Source: Psychroflexus aestuariivivens
GTDB taxonomy: Bacteria; Bacteroidota; Bacteroidia; Flavobacteriales; Flavobacteriaceae
Length of the DNA stretch: 64,000 nt
Assembly: GCF_004010055.1 (NCBI RefSeq)
Contig: NZ_RQVT01000018.1
Span: 62,001-126,000, forward strand
Reading direction: 5' to 3'
The notes below the pieces were generated by a model, which ran no database searches, was not told where the DNA came from, and saw nothing but the letters and a program-made list of their open reading frames with translations. The translations under genes were made by a program, and so were the position numbers. Of the stretch, positions 53,786-63,714 are shown piece after piece (position 1 is the stretch's first letter; the number at the start of each line of letters is the position of its first letter).

Positions 53786-55022
53786 AAAATGAATCCTTAT
53801 AAATGCTTCCGTAAACTTTTCCTTTCAACTCTTCACCCAAAAACATGCTATTTTTAGATTTTGAAAAAATATGTGAGTCTTTGAAATTATAGGTTAATTC
53901 TGGATTGAATAAACTTAAATCTGCTTCCGCTCCAATTTCTATTTTTGAATTTTTTAAACCAAATTTAGATTTGGTTTTGGATAACAATTCAGCGGTCAAT
54001 TCTTTATCGAAAATAGTGTTCAATACGCCAAAAGCCGATTCTAAGCCAATACTACCAAAACTAGCATTTTCAAATTCCAAGGTTTTAAATTCTTCATTCA
54101 TCGGTTCGTGGTCTGCGGTAACCATATCTATAATTCCGTTTTGCACAGCTTCAACCAGCGCCAATTGGTCGGCTTCGGTGCGTAAAGGCGGTAAAACTTT
54201 ATAGCGACTGTCGAACTCGCCTAAAACATTACTATTGAAAAATAAATGGTGAATTGCTACGCTGCAAGTGACATTCAACCCGTCATTTTTTGCTTTCTTT
54301 ATCAATTCTACCGATTTTTGAGTTGAAATATTTGGTATATGAAGTTTTCCTCCGGTATAAGTTAGGATATTCAAATCTCTTGCTATTTGAATTTCTTCTG
54401 CTAAAGCTGGCATACCTTTTAGACCGATGTAAGTGGTAAATTCATCTTCGTTTACTTGCGCTTGTCCAGCAATATTTTGATCTAACGGGAATGAAAAAAT
54501 TAAACCACCAAAACTTTGAACATATTGCAAAGCTATTTTCAAAAGATTTCCGTTCTGAATCGGTTTTTTGAAATCGTAAAATGCTATCGCGCCGCCATTG
54601 GCCATGTCAAATAATTCTGCTAAATTTTTTCCGTCAAAACCTTTAGTCATAGCACCAATCGGGTGTAAGTCTATTTCCTTAGAATTGGTTTGCTGTTTTA
54701 AAAATTTCACCCCTGAATTTCGATCTGTAATCGGGTTCAAATTCGGATTTAGAAAAATACTTGTAAAACCAGATTTTCTTGCGGTTGCAACGCCGTTTTC
54801 TAATGTTTCTCGTTCCTCAAAACCAGGTTCTCCAAAACTCACTGAACTGTCAAAAAATCCGCATGAGATGTAGAGGTTTTTTTTATCTATAATTTGGTCA
54901 CCACCGTTGATTTCGTCAGCAATATTTTCTATAAAACCATCTTTGATTAAAATATCTTTGGTTTGCTTGTGATATTGACTATCACTGTCCAGAATTGTAG
55001 CTGATTTTAGAAGAATTGACAT
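53775..55022 (-). CDS. Dihydroorotase-like amidohydrolase lacking the His-x-His metal motif
   Basis: The amidohydrolase barrel is clear (LLKSATILDSDSQYHK, VTCSVAIHHLFF, MVTADHEPMNEEF, GSIGLESAFGVL). In working class I dihydroorotases the first motif reads Asp-x-His-x-His-Leu-Arg-Glu-Pro-Gly; here it is FFDSSVSFGEPGFEERETL, with Ser at both His positions. Such proteins are typical of Flavobacteriaceae as I remember them and resemble inactive PyrC' subunits of other phyla. Whether it works with another metal site, or partners a true PyrC encoded elsewhere, is not known. I start at the ATG at 55022 (MSILLKSATI), not at the longer frame beginning 26 codons upstream inside the BatA gene. Confidence 0.85.
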   Translation of the reverse strand: MSILLKSATILDSDSQYHKQTKDILIKDGFIENIADEINGGDQIIDKKNLYISCGFFDSSVSFGEPGFEERETLENGVATARKSGFTSIFLNPNLNPITDRNSGVKFLKQQTNSKEIDLHPIGAMTKGFDGKNLAELFDMANGGAIAFYDFKKPIQNGNLLKIALQYVQSFGGLIFSFPLDQNIAGQAQVNEDEFTTYIGLKGMPALAEEIQIARDLNILTYTGGKLHIPNISTQKSVELIKKAKNDGLNVTCSVAIHHLFFNSNVLGEFDSRYKVLPPLRTEADQLALVEAVQNGIIDMVTADHEPMNEEFKTLEFENASFGSIGLESAFGVLNTIFDKELTAELLSKTKSKFGLKNSKIEIGAEADLSLFNPELTYNFKDSHIFSKSKNSMFLGEELKGKVYGSIYKDSFYEN

Positions 55023-55027
55023 TGTCT

Positions 55028-56950
55028 TTATTTTAAAAATCTGAGTAATAATAATTCTATTATAAAGAATCCAAGTGCAAAAATAAGCATCCAAAACCAA
55101 AGCTCAATGATTTTATTCATTTCAGAATAAGCATCAAAAACTTCTTCAACCGAATTGTATTGGTCAAATTTAAAATTTGCGGTGTTGATAAAGTTGAATT
55201 CACTTTCGCTTCTGTCAAAATTGAAACTCAAATGCAGCAAGGTTGAATCTTTAGAAGTCAACTTGTAATTTCCTGGTTTTTTGGGATTGTATTGGGTATT
55301 GATTTCAATAGAGTTTCCGATTCTGCTTTGTTGAGGAATTATTTTTGAATTTTCTCCGGACAATTTCAAAACTTCATCGCTGCCCAAATTAGCATTTACC
55401 GTTATCGTATTTTCTTCGCCAATTGTAGCATAAAGTTGCGGAATATTTACACTTTGCTGTGCGATATTATAAAACACAGGCACGACAATAGGTGAGTTGA
55501 TAAAATTGGATGCTTCAGGATTTAAGGCGCTAGCAAAAACATAGGTGTTGTTTTTCTCCGCCAAAAATGCATCATTATTACTATAGCTCAACACATTATT
55601 AAAACGATTATTTATTTTGAAATTTTGTTCAGTAGACGGATAATCAAAATTTTCTATACGTTCAGAAAATACATTTTCTAAAATTGGATGCTCAAAATTG
55701 ATTGTTGTAATGTTTTGTTTGTTGAGGTTCATATCCAAATATACTGAAGATAAAGCACCAATATTTCTGAAATTTTCCAAATCATTATTTTGATTTGGAA
55801 TGACCACCAAACTACCATTATTGTCGGCAAAACGTTTTAAATTACTTTTCAAAGCTGTATTAATGTTTTCAATTTCGTTTAGAATTAGAACATTTGCATT
55901 TTCTATTTCTGTAAAATTAAATTGGTCAAGTGCAACGGATTTGAAGTTGAATTGATCCTGACGAAATATTTTTTTCAGAAAATTATTCTTAGCTTCATCT
56001 TCATCGTAAATGGAAATAATATTGATGATTTGATCATCATTGATACTGAAAAACAAATCATTATCATAAGCAATGTTATCGTTTTCAATACTTATTTTTC
56101 CATTTTTAAAGCTTTGATTACCAATATCAAAATTGACTTCAGCTCTATTTTTGTCACCAAAATCTGTTCTATTTTTGGCTATAAGATTACCTTCATTGAA
56201 AATGGAAACTGTAATATCATTATTATTGTTTTGATTTTTTTTGACTAACGCAGAAATTGTTTTTGAATTCCCATCATTGGCTAAAGTCGCTGATTCTAAA
56301 AAGTAGTTGTCGTAATTTTCAGGCGTTTTTTGAATTAATTTCACTTCAAAATCAGCTTTAAAATCTTTGATGTTTTCAGCATCAAAATTCAAAAAATCTG
56401 AAATCAAAAAAAGATGTTTTTGACTTTTACTTTTACTGAAAACGCTGTTGGCTTTCAGAATAATATCTTGAAAACTGAATTTTGAAGTCGTAAAATCGAT
56501 ATCGAAAATCTCAGCGCGAATATCTTTTTTAGTGACATTTTGCCAGAGATTATTGTTAGTTGCCAAAGAAAATTTTTGATTATCGTCTAAATTTTCCAAC
56601 AGCGATTGTTTGGATTCTTCCAACAAATTATTTCGCTTTCCAGGCAAAGCCATAGAGTAGGAGTTGTCTAAAAAAATGAAAACTTCTTGTGGTTTGGTAG
56701 CTTCAGAAGTATTTGGTAGGAAAGGCTTAGCGAAAGCTAAAATCAAAAATGCGAGTGCTAATAATCTTGCGATAAGTGTCAGCCATTTTTTAATAACCGA
56801 GCTTTTTCGCGACTGAATAATAATTTTTTCAAGTAAGGCTACATTGCTAAATTTTGTGGTTTTGAATTTGCGCAGCTGAAACAAATGCACCAAAATGGGA
56901 ATAATAAGTAGAAATAAGAAATATAAGACATCTGGTTTTTCTAAAATCAT
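55028..56950 (-). CDS. BatA-type aerotolerance/vWA membrane protein
   Basis: The 640-residue protein starts with the BatA N-terminal region (about residues 1-80: two transmembrane helices with HLFQLRKFKTTKFSNVALLEKI between them). A von Willebrand A domain follows with the MIDAS motif FIFLDNSYSM (Asp95), and a long Asn-rich beta domain comes after it. The C-terminal helix (about 610-635) anchors the protein again. Related Bat proteins sense or stabilise the envelope under stress, but the role of this type is unknown. It leads the batA-dihydroorotase-DUF4870-esterase-udk operon. Confidence 0.88.
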   Translation of the reverse strand: MILEKPDVLYFLFLLIIPILVHLFQLRKFKTTKFSNVALLEKIIIQSRKSSVIKKWLTLIARLLALAFLILAFAKPFLPNTSEATKPQEVFIFLDNSYSMALPGKRNNLLEESKQSLLENLDDNQKFSLATNNNLWQNVTKKDIRAEIFDIDFTTSKFSFQDIILKANSVFSKSKSQKHLFLISDFLNFDAENIKDFKADFEVKLIQKTPENYDNYFLESATLANDGNSKTISALVKKNQNNNNDITVSIFNEGNLIAKNRTDFGDKNRAEVNFDIGNQSFKNGKISIENDNIAYDNDLFFSINDDQIINIISIYDEDEAKNNFLKKIFRQDQFNFKSVALDQFNFTEIENANVLILNEIENINTALKSNLKRFADNNGSLVVIPNQNNDLENFRNIGALSSVYLDMNLNKQNITTINFEHPILENVFSERIENFDYPSTEQNFKINNRFNNVLSYSNNDAFLAEKNNTYVFASALNPEASNFINSPIVVPVFYNIAQQSVNIPQLYATIGEENTITVNANLGSDEVLKLSGENSKIIPQQSRIGNSIEINTQYNPKKPGNYKLTSKDSTLLHLSFNFDRSESEFNFINTANFKFDQYNSVEEVFDAYSEMNKIIELWFWMLIFALGFFIIELLLLRFLK

Positions 56951-56979
56951 TTAAATTTTACTTGATAATATTATACGAT

Positions 56980-58200
56980 TTACTTTTGAAGACGCTCCAG
57001 AGAAAATTCGAATTTAGTGCCTTGATTTACTTCAGATTCTACTGAAATTTTGCCACCCATATTATGAATCATTTTTTTTACGGTAGATAGCCCAATTCCA
57101 TTACCTCTATTGCCACGTCGGTCTTCTGATGCAACGGTAGAAAATAAATTGAAAATTTCTTTTTGTTTTTCTTTAGCAATACCGATACCATTATCTTTAA
57201 TTGAAAAGTAGTAGAAATCTTCGTCAAGTCGACAATCAATATCGATTATAATTTTGTCTTTATCATTGTATTTCAAACTATTACCAATCAAATTCAGTAA
57301 AATCTGCTCTAGAGCAATACGATTGCAGAAAATTTCTAAGTTTTCATCAGGGAAATTAATTTCACAATCTTCGTTGATGTCCAACATATCGACAATATCT
57401 TCTAAAAGTTGATGCACATCAAAAGTTTCTAAAGAATTTTTGTTGTCCGTTATATTATCACTTTCGTAGTGCGTTAAAATATTGGAAATATAATCGCTTA
57501 ATTGAAAGGCAGATTTCTTTAAATTATTAAGATATTCAAAACCAGATTGATCTAAGTTTTCTTTATATTTTGATTTCAAAATATCGATGGTAATAATCAT
57601 ATTTGCCAACGGCATTTTCATGTCATGAGAGACCACGCCTGCAAAGCTTTTCAATTGATGATTTCTCTCTTTAAGTTCTTTTTGGGTTTCTCTGAGCCAC
57701 TCATTGGAAGCATGAAGTTCAAATAATTTTACAACTTGATTTCCCAAATATCGCAAGCTGTTTTTTTGCTTTTTTGATAAAGTTCTTGGCTGATGGTCTA
57801 TGACACACAGGGTTCCTAAAGCAAATTTATTGTGATCTAAAAGTGGAACGCCAGCATAAAAAACAATAGGTTTGTCTCCAAAAGTAAATGGATTTTCTTT
57901 GAAACGTTCATCAGACCTTGTATCGAACACTTCTAAAATTTCATTTGGATTTTGGATAGCGTGGTTACAAAACGAATGTTCTTTATCTGTCTCACAAAAA
58001 TCGATACCAACTTTAGATTTAAACCATTGGCGGTTCTCGTCTAATAAAGAAATCATAGCTACTGGCGTATCGCAAATAGAAGCTACTAATTCTGTAATTT
58101 CGTCATATTCTTTTTCTGGTAGCGTGTCTAAAATATTTACAGATCTTAGCGCTGCGAGCCTATTTTTTTCTTCAGTTGGTAGGGGTTCTGATCTCATCAA
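56980..58200 (-). CDS. GAF-domain sensor histidine kinase
   Basis: The 406-residue protein has no transmembrane helix. A GAF domain spans about residues 22-165 (VAMISLLDENRQWFKSKVG, FALGTLCVIDHQPR), which may sense a small molecule or redox state. A short helix leads to the HisKA box GVVSHDMKMPLAN with His near residue 190, then the ATPase domain with NLIGNSLKYND, DNGIGIAKEKQ and GNGIGLSTVKK. No response-regulator gene is adjacent, so the partner lies elsewhere. The ATG doublet MM allows either start. A promoter is not evident in the 64-base gap behind it. Confidence 0.92.
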   Translation of the reverse strand: MMRSEPLPTEEKNRLAALRSVNILDTLPEKEYDEITELVASICDTPVAMISLLDENRQWFKSKVGIDFCETDKEHSFCNHAIQNPNEILEVFDTRSDERFKENPFTFGDKPIVFYAGVPLLDHNKFALGTLCVIDHQPRTLSKKQKNSLRYLGNQVVKLFELHASNEWLRETQKELKERNHQLKSFAGVVSHDMKMPLANMIITIDILKSKYKENLDQSGFEYLNNLKKSAFQLSDYISNILTHYESDNITDNKNSLETFDVHQLLEDIVDMLDINEDCEINFPDENLEIFCNRIALEQILLNLIGNSLKYNDKDKIIIDIDCRLDEDFYYFSIKDNGIGIAKEKQKEIFNLFSTVASEDRRGNRGNGIGLSTVKKMIHNMGGKISVESEVNQGTKFEFSLERLQK

Positions 58201-58264
58201 ATCTTATATCTAAATCTTGTATAATGTTGCAATATACAAAAAATTAGCAGAATTTTATGAAGAT

Positions 58265-59047
58265 CTAAAAAGTCTCGAAAGCGCCGAGTCCAAACAAAGC
58301 AAAATCATATTTAACAGGGTCTTTAGGGTCTAAAATTCTTAAATTTTCATCCAATTCTTTAACTGCTTTGGCATCGTTTTGAGTTCTTTTTAGTAAACCT
58401 AAAGATCGTGCTATTTTTCCAGAATGCACATCTAACGGGCAAGATAATATGGCTGGTGATATTTGTTTCCAGATTCCAAAGTCTACACCATTTTTATCAT
58501 TTCTGATCATCCATTTTAAATACATGTTTAAGCGTTTGGCAGCTGAATTTTTTAGTGGATCGCTAACGTGTTTTTCAGTACGTTTTAGGTGTTGTAATTC
58601 AAAGAATATTTTTTTAAACTCATGTATAGCAGGTTGCAGAGATGTTTCGGTTTTGTTTTTTTCAAAAGTAGAGGCTAATCCTTCATGGTTAGTATAAATG
58701 TTTTTTAAAGATTTGATGAAATATTTCAAATCCTCTGCATTAAAGGTTCTGTGAACAAATCCATTACAGGATTTCAGGTCTTTTTCTTGGTGATTTAAAA
58801 TAAAATCATGTGGGGAACGATCTAAAATCTCTATGAGCTTTTGTCCGTTTTTAAGAATACTTTTTCGATTTCCCCAGGCAATTGTTGCAATCAAAAAACC
58901 GATAATTTCGATGTCTTTTTTATCGGAAAATTGATGTGGAATTGAAATAGGGTCGGTTTCAATAAATTTAAACTGATTGTAAAGCGCAACTTTTTCGTCT
59001 AAAAATGCTTTTAATTCATCAAGTTTTAATTTAGATAAATTTGCCAT
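58265..59047 (-). CDS. TIGR02757 family protein (DUF2400)
   Basis: The 260-residue protein matches TIGR02757, a family of unknown function common in Bacteroidota and Spirochaetes. Characteristic parts are [17 protein letters not shown] near residue 50, the helix pair around [10 protein letters not shown], and [25 protein letters not shown] near residue 170-195. The end has [11 protein letters not shown]-like residues ([15 protein letters not shown]). It overlaps the LolD-like gene by 17 bases. The helical part with Asn-Arg-Lys recalls helix-hairpin-helix DNA glycosylases, but this is a guess. Confidence 0.87.
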   Translation of the reverse strand: MANLSKLKLDELKAFLDEKVALYNQFKFIETDPISIPHQFSDKKDIEIIGFLIATIAWGNRKSILKNGQKLIEILDRSPHDFILNHQEKDLKSCNGFVHRTFNAEDLKYFIKSLKNIYTNHEGLASTFEKNKTETSLQPAIHEFKKIFFELQHLKRTEKHVSDPLKNSAAKRLNMYLKWMIRNDKNGVDFGIWKQISPAILSCPLDVHSGKIARSLGLLKRTQNDAKAVKELDENLRILDPKDPVKYDFALFGLGAFETF

Positions 59048-59690
59048 CTTTCATCTCTAGTTTTCTATCGGCCATGTCTGCTAAATCCTCGTTATGAGTT
59101 ACAATGACAAAGGTTTGGTCGAATTCATCTCTTAATTTAAAAAACAAATTGTGTAGTTTTTCTGCGGAGACAGAATCTAAATTTCCAGAAGGTTCGTCGG
59201 CAAAAATGACTCCCGGATTGTTGACAAGTGCACGAGCTACAGCAACACGTTGTTGTTCGCCGCCACTCAGCTGATTGGGTTTATGGTCTGCTCGGTGAGA
59301 AAGTTCTAGAAAACCCAAAAGTTCTTTGGCGCGAGCTTCTGCGGTTTTTGTTGGTGTTTTGTTGATAAAAGCAGGAATACAAATATTCTCTAAAGCTGTA
59401 AATTCTGGTAACAATTGGTGAAATTGAAAAATGAATCCAATGTTTTCATTTCGAAATTTAGCCAAACTCTTTTTTTTAAGTTCATTGACTTTAGTCCCGT
59501 TAATTTCAATTAAAGCGTCTTTATTTTTGTCGGCTTTTTCAAGAGTTCCTAATATTTGTAATAGCGTTGTTTTTCCCACACCAGATGGACCAACAATCGA
59601 AATGATTTCCTTTTTTTGAATATGCAAATCAATTTGATCCAAAACTTTTAGGTCATCGTAATGTTTACTAATATTTTTAGCCTTTATCAT
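59031..59690 (-). CDS. LolD-like ABC transporter ATP-binding protein
   Basis: The 219-residue protein is an ABC ATPase of the LolD/MacB-like group. Walker A is GPSGVGKTT (about residues 34-42), the signature is [15 protein letters not shown] (near 140), Walker B is [13 protein letters not shown] (near 159) and the H-loop is [15 protein letters not shown]. The LSGGEQQR and DEPSGNLD combination suits lipoprotein release or efflux. No permease gene (LolC/E) is adjacent, so its partners lie elsewhere. It overlaps the TIGR02757 gene by 17 bases, which ties the two in one transcript. Confidence 0.93.
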   Translation of the reverse strand: MIKAKNISKHYDDLKVLDQIDLHIQKKEIISIVGPSGVGKTTLLQILGTLEKADKNKDALIEINGTKVNELKKKSLAKFRNENIGFIFQFHQLLPEFTALENICIPAFINKTPTKTAEARAKELLGFLELSHRADHKPNQLSGGEQQRVAVARALVNNPGVIFADEPSGNLDSVSAEKLHNLFFKLRDEFDQTFVIVTHNEDLADMADRKLEMKDGKFI

Positions 59691-60058
59691 TGTTTAGAAT
59701 TAGATTTCAAAAGTCTGAATAAAAATTGAAATATAAAAAATACTTAACGCAATCAATACTTGAAATGATATGAATAATAAATATTTGATCTAGAAAAATA
59801 AAATTGATTTGAATATGAAATATTTATTTTTCTGAACACAATGATTTAGTTGAACGAATTGATAATGAATAATTTAAAAAACGATATAATGCAGAAATTT
59901 GTAGATGCCTAAATTCAGTATGTTGATTAAGTCATTAGTTCATGATTTAACACAGATGTTTTAAATTCCCTTCAAATTAAAATTACCTACCTAATTATAA
60001 GTTAAATCAATTTTATTTGTTTAATAAAAATGTAATTTTGTTGAACAAATTTTAATTT
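59691..60058. other. 368-base divergent gap between lolD-like and msrA
   Basis: The gap is AT-rich and must contain the promoters of both divergent units. Only the msrA -7 element near 60033 is convincing. I see no RNA gene, no terminator and no repeat of interest. Confidence 0.35.
60033..60040 (+). promoter_or_regulatory. -7 promoter element of msrA-folE
   Basis: TAATTTTG matches TAnnTTTG and lies 19 bases before the msrA ATG. A TTTG stands 13 bases upstream, too close for the normal -33 spacing. Confidence 0.5.
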
Positions 60059-60604
60059 ATGTCAGATAAGAATTTATCATTAGCCACTTTTGCAAATGGA
60101 TGTTTTTGGTGTACAGAAGCCGTTTTTCAGAGACTAGAAGGTGTTCACGAGGTGAAATCTGGATTTACAGGAGGAAAAATTAAAAATCCGCCTTACCGTG
60201 AAGTGGTAATGGGAAGAACTGGCCATGCAGAAGCTATACAGGTTAGTTATGATGAAAGTGTGATTAACTACAAAGATTTATTGTACGTGTTTTTTGCCAC
60301 TCATGATCCCACAACTCTAAATCGTCAAGGATATGATGTGGGTGAACAATACAGAAGCGAGATTTTTTACCATGATGAAAATCAAAAAAATACGGCAGAG
60401 CTAGTGATGCAAGAATTAAATTCTGCTGAATATTTTGATGGAAAAATTGTGACTAAATTGTCTGAGGCTTCAAGATTTTATGAAGCAGAGGAAGAACATC
60501 AAAATTTTTACAACAATTTTACCGAAAACCGCTACTGTCAGGTCATAATCGAACCAAAACTTGCCACATTAAGAGAAAAATTTAGCCATAAACTCAAATC
60601 ATAA
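60059..60604 (+). CDS. msrA: Peptide-methionine (S)-S-oxide reductase
   Basis: MsrA repairs methionine (S)-sulfoxide in proteins. The active site [15 protein letters not shown] gives Cys15 with the Phe-Trp pair. The substrate motif [25 protein letters not shown] and the later [10 protein letters not shown] follow, and C-terminal NRYCQVII holds the probable resolving Cys. The 181-residue length is normal and no MsrB domain is fused. It is seven bases from folE, suggesting one transcript. Confidence 0.96.
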   Translation: MSDKNLSLATFANGCFWCTEAVFQRLEGVHEVKSGFTGGKIKNPPYREVVMGRTGHAEAIQVSYDESVINYKDLLYVFFATHDPTTLNRQGYDVGEQYRSEIFYHDENQKNTAELVMQELNSAEYFDGKIVTKLSEASRFYEAEEEHQNFYNNFTENRYCQVIIEPKLATLREKFSHKLKS

Positions 60605-60611
60605 TAAAACA

Positions 60612-61196
60612 ATGTCATATAAAATACTTGAAGAATATACTCAACCTTTAGTTGATAATATAAAAGACAATTACCTATCAATTTTGAAAAATGTAGGTGA
60701 AGATCCGAAAAGAGATGGAATCGTAAAAACACCTGAACGCGCTGCAAAAGCAATGCAATTCCTTACCCAAGGTTATGAAATGGATGCAGAGCAAATCTTG
60801 CTTGGTGCTATGTTCGAGGAAGATTATGAAGATATGGTGTTGATTAAAGATATCGAATTGTATTCTTTATGTGAACATCACATATTGCCTTTTTTCGGTA
60901 AAGTTCATGTCGCTTATATTCCTGATGGAAAAATTGTTGGTTTAAGTAAAATACCACGCGTTGTAGATGTATTCGCAAGACGATTGCAAGTGCAAGAACG
61001 TTTGACGCGAGATATTTTGGATGCCATAAATAAGACTTTACAACCCAAAGGTGTTGCTGTGGTTATTGAAGCGCAACACATGTGCATGATGATGCGGGGT
61101 GTTCAGAAGCAAAATTCTGCGACCACAACTTCTGGTTTTAGAGGACAATTTAAGGAAAGCGAAACAAGAAATGAATTTTTAAAATTAATTAGTTAA
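60612..61196 (+). CDS. folE: GTP cyclohydrolase I
   Basis: FolE converts GTP to dihydroneopterin triphosphate at the start of folate (and tetrahydrobiopterin or queuosine precursor) synthesis. The zinc ligands are Cys87 and His90 in [12 protein letters not shown] and the Cys in [10 protein letters not shown] (about 158). The remaining motifs [18 protein letters not shown] and VVIEAQH are intact. The 194-residue length is normal for a zinc-type (FolE1) enzyme. A perfect terminator follows. No other folate gene is near. Confidence 0.97.
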   Translation: MSYKILEEYTQPLVDNIKDNYLSILKNVGEDPKRDGIVKTPERAAKAMQFLTQGYEMDAEQILLGAMFEEDYEDMVLIKDIELYSLCEHHILPFFGKVHVAYIPDGKIVGLSKIPRVVDVFARRLQVQERLTRDILDAINKTLQPKGVAVVIEAQHMCMMMRGVQKQNSATTTSGFRGQFKESETRNEFLKLIS

Positions 61197-61227
61197 TCTT
61201 AGAAAATTTTTCAAATCAACAAATAAT

Positions 61228-61267
61228 AAAAAGACCGCAAATTCATTATGAATTTGCGGTCTTTTTA
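61228..61267 (+). terminator. Perfect Rho-independent terminator after folE
   Basis: AAAAAGACCGCAAATTCAT and its exact complement ATGAATTTGCGGTCTTTTT form a 19-bp stem with a 2-base loop and a T5 tail. It ends the msrA-folE transcript and its A5 arm allows action on the other strand. Confidence 0.95.
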
Positions 61268-61418
61268 TTATTAAAATGCTCTCTCTTTTATTTTGGACTT
61301 ATTTGAAAAACTGATAATTATCATGTTTCCCTAAATTCTATTTTACTCTGTAACAAATATTGCAATTGTAGAATTGGATGATTCATAATTTAGCTTAAAA
61401 TTTAAAATAAGTTTTAAG

Positions 61419-62837
61419 ATGAAAGTAGAACAAATTTATACAGGATGTATTGCTCACGCGGCATATTATATTGAAAATAACGGTGAAGCAGCGATTTTTG
61501 ACCCATTAAGAGAAGTCCAACCATACATCGATAAGGCAAAGTCAGATTCAGCGGAGATAAAGTATGTTTTTGAAACTCATTTCCATGCAGATTTTGTAAG
61601 CGGTCATTTGGATTTAGCCAAGAAAACCTCAGCGAAAATTGTGTACGGCCCAACTGCAAAACCAGAATTTGATGCAATAGTAGCTGAAGATAATCAGGAG
61701 TTCAAAATTGGAAATTACACGGTGAAAGTTTTGCATACACCGGGACACACAATGGAGTCTACGACCTATCTCTTGATTGATGAAAAAGGAATTCAACATG
61801 GTATTATTACAGGAGATACTTTGTTTATTGGAGATGTTGGCAGACCAGACTTAGCTCAACATGTTGTAAAAGATTTGACACAAGAAAAATTGGCGGGTTA
61901 TCTATATGAGTCGTTAAGAGATAAAATTATTCCTCTACCGGATGAATTAATTGTGTATCCAAACCACGGTGCTGGAAGTGCATGCGGTAAGATGATGAGT
62001 AAAGAAACTACAGATACTTTAGGAAATCAAAAAGCTACAAATTACGCGCTTCAACCTGATTTATCCAAAGAAGAATTTATCACAGTCTTGTTAGACGGTC
62101 TTACACCACCTCCAGGATATTTTCCAAAAAATGTATTGATGAATATACAAGGCTATGACAGTATTGATAAAGTAATTGAACGCGGAGAAAAACCTCTAAA
62201 GCCAAATGAATTTGAAGCTATAGCGAATGAAACTAGAGCGTTAATTTTAGATACTCGAGAATCTGAAAGTTTTAAGGATGCATTTATTCCAAATAGTATA
62301 AATATTGGACTAGATAATAATTTTGCACAGTGGGTTGGAGAATTGATTCCAGATATTAAACAAAAAATACTTTTGGTTACAGATCCTGGAAAAGAAGAAG
62401 AAAGTATAATTCGCTTATCAAGAGTTGGTTATGATTATGCTGTTGGGTTTTTAGAGGGTGGAATTGAAGCTTGGAAAGCTGCTGATAAAGAAATTGATTC
62501 TATAAAACGAATAGATGTTGAAGAACTAAAAAGTATGAGAGAAAACAAGGACATCAAAATTTTTGATGTAAGAAAACCGAGTGAGTTTAACTCTCAGCAT
62601 TTAGTTGGTGCAGAGAATACACCACTGAATCAAATCAACTCTCATCTATCTGAATTTCCCAAATCTAGTGAATTTATTATTCACTGTCAAGGTGGTTACA
62701 GAAGTATGATTGCGGCTTCAATTTTGAAACAACGTGGATTTGAAAATTTTAAAGACCTTAGAGGTGGTTTTGAAGAAATACTAAAAGATGAAAGCATCAA
62801 AGTCACTGACTATATTTGCCCAACGACTTTGTTATAA
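61419..62837 (+). CDS. Persulfide dioxygenase-like MBL hydrolase with two rhodanese domains
   Basis: The N-terminal ~250 residues form a metallo-beta-lactamase fold of the ETHE1/persulfide dioxygenase type: THFHADFVSGHLDLA near residue 50, LHTPGHTMESTTYLL near 108, GDTLFIGDVGRPDLA near 130. A rhodanese-like domain without an active Cys follows (about 265-370, ending VGFLEGGIEAWK), then a second rhodanese with the active Cys in IIHCQGGYRSMIA near 430. It would oxidise glutathione or bacillithiol persulfide and move sulfane sulfur. It converges with the CysH-like gene and shares the sulfur theme of this end of the window. Confidence 0.92.
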   Translation: MKVEQIYTGCIAHAAYYIENNGEAAIFDPLREVQPYIDKAKSDSAEIKYVFETHFHADFVSGHLDLAKKTSAKIVYGPTAKPEFDAIVAEDNQEFKIGNYTVKVLHTPGHTMESTTYLLIDEKGIQHGIITGDTLFIGDVGRPDLAQHVVKDLTQEKLAGYLYESLRDKIIPLPDELIVYPNHGAGSACGKMMSKETTDTLGNQKATNYALQPDLSKEEFITVLLDGLTPPPGYFPKNVLMNIQGYDSIDKVIERGEKPLKPNEFEAIANETRALILDTRESESFKDAFIPNSINIGLDNNFAQWVGELIPDIKQKILLVTDPGKEEESIIRLSRVGYDYAVGFLEGGIEAWKAADKEIDSIKRIDVEELKSMRENKDIKIFDVRKPSEFNSQHLVGAENTPLNQINSHLSEFPKSSEFIIHCQGGYRSMIAASILKQRGFENFKDLRGGFEEILKDESIKVTDYICPTTLL

Positions 62838-62842
62838 TTTTG

Positions 62843-62889
62843 AAACATCTGGTTTTTGAGTCATTCTTGACTGTAAAAACCAGATGTTT
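62843..62889 (+). terminator. Inverted repeat between convergent genes
   Basis: AAACATCTGGTTTTT and AAAAACCAGATGTTT are perfect complements around a 17-base loop. The repeat lies between the convergent sulfur genes and overlaps the CysH gene end by two bases. It probably is a bidirectional terminator, although the T tail is short. Confidence 0.65.
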
Positions 62890-63577
62890 ATAGGTGTAAA
62901 CCGCATTCAGTTTTCGGATTGTTATTCCATCTGCCGTTTCTTTCTTTGCCAGGAATGGTGCAATGTTTACAACCAATTGAATTATATCCTTTTTTCACTA
63001 AAGGATGGAAAGGAAGTTGATGTTTTTTGATAAAATTATCTCTTTCTTTTTTAGAGACATCCAGTAAAGGATAAAATTTAAGTATTTCGCCACGTTGTTC
63101 AAAAATATTTAAAGTTGACCTGTGGTCGCTTTGCCATTCCATTAAACCAGACACCCAAACGGTGTACTTATTTTTGATGATTTCAAGCGGTTTTACTTTA
63201 TTTATAGAACAACAAAAGTCTGGATTTTTGAGCCAAGTCTGGTCTTTAGTCGTAAAATCATGTTCATGTTTAAGCGCACTTACCGATTTTACATTTAAGT
63301 TATATTTTTCAGAAAGTTCTTTTTTATAAGCTAAAGTTTCATCGAAATGATAGCCAGTATCTATAAAATATACCGATTGTTTGTTATTGATGTCTGAAAA
63401 AAGCTTTAGTAGAAATGCAGAAGTTGAAGCAAACGAACTTGTAAGCATAACTTCTGAAGTTTCAAAATCATCATAAAGGGATTTTATGCGATCATTAATA
63501 TTAAGAGTTTTATATTTTTGATTTAGTGTTTTTATTTCGTCTTCAGAAATAATTCTTTTTTCAATAATTTCACTCAT
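62888..63577 (-). CDS. cysH: Adenylylsulfate (APS) reductase-type CysH
   Basis: The 229-residue protein is a phosphoadenosine/adenosine 5'-phosphosulfate reductase that makes sulfite. The P-loop-like substrate region is VMLTSSFASTSAFLLK, and the C-terminal ECGLH contains the catalytic Cys. Cys-Cys in DFCCSINK and Cys-x-x-Cys in GCKHCT are the four ligands of the [4Fe-4S] cluster, which points to the APS-using (bacterial assimilatory) form rather than the PAPS form. Sulfite would be reduced further elsewhere; no other cys genes are in view. On the minus strand TATATTCG at 63603-63610 is a one-mismatch -7 promoter element. Confidence 0.92.
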   Translation of the reverse strand: MSEIIEKRIISEDEIKTLNQKYKTLNINDRIKSLYDDFETSEVMLTSSFASTSAFLLKLFSDINNKQSVYFIDTGYHFDETLAYKKELSEKYNLNVKSVSALKHEHDFTTKDQTWLKNPDFCCSINKVKPLEIIKNKYTVWVSGLMEWQSDHRSTLNIFEQRGEILKFYPLLDVSKKERDNFIKKHQLPFHPLVKKGYNSIGCKHCTIPGKERNGRWNNNPKTECGLHL

Positions 63578-63714
63578 TAGACCATTTCATAATTTAACTT
63601 TGCGAATATAAGCAAGTGAATTATTTTATCTAAATCAACTTTAATAAGATTTAATGATAATTGGTGACTTGTAATTAATGTCAGGTCATTACGACAATTT
63701 TAAAAAATATAATT

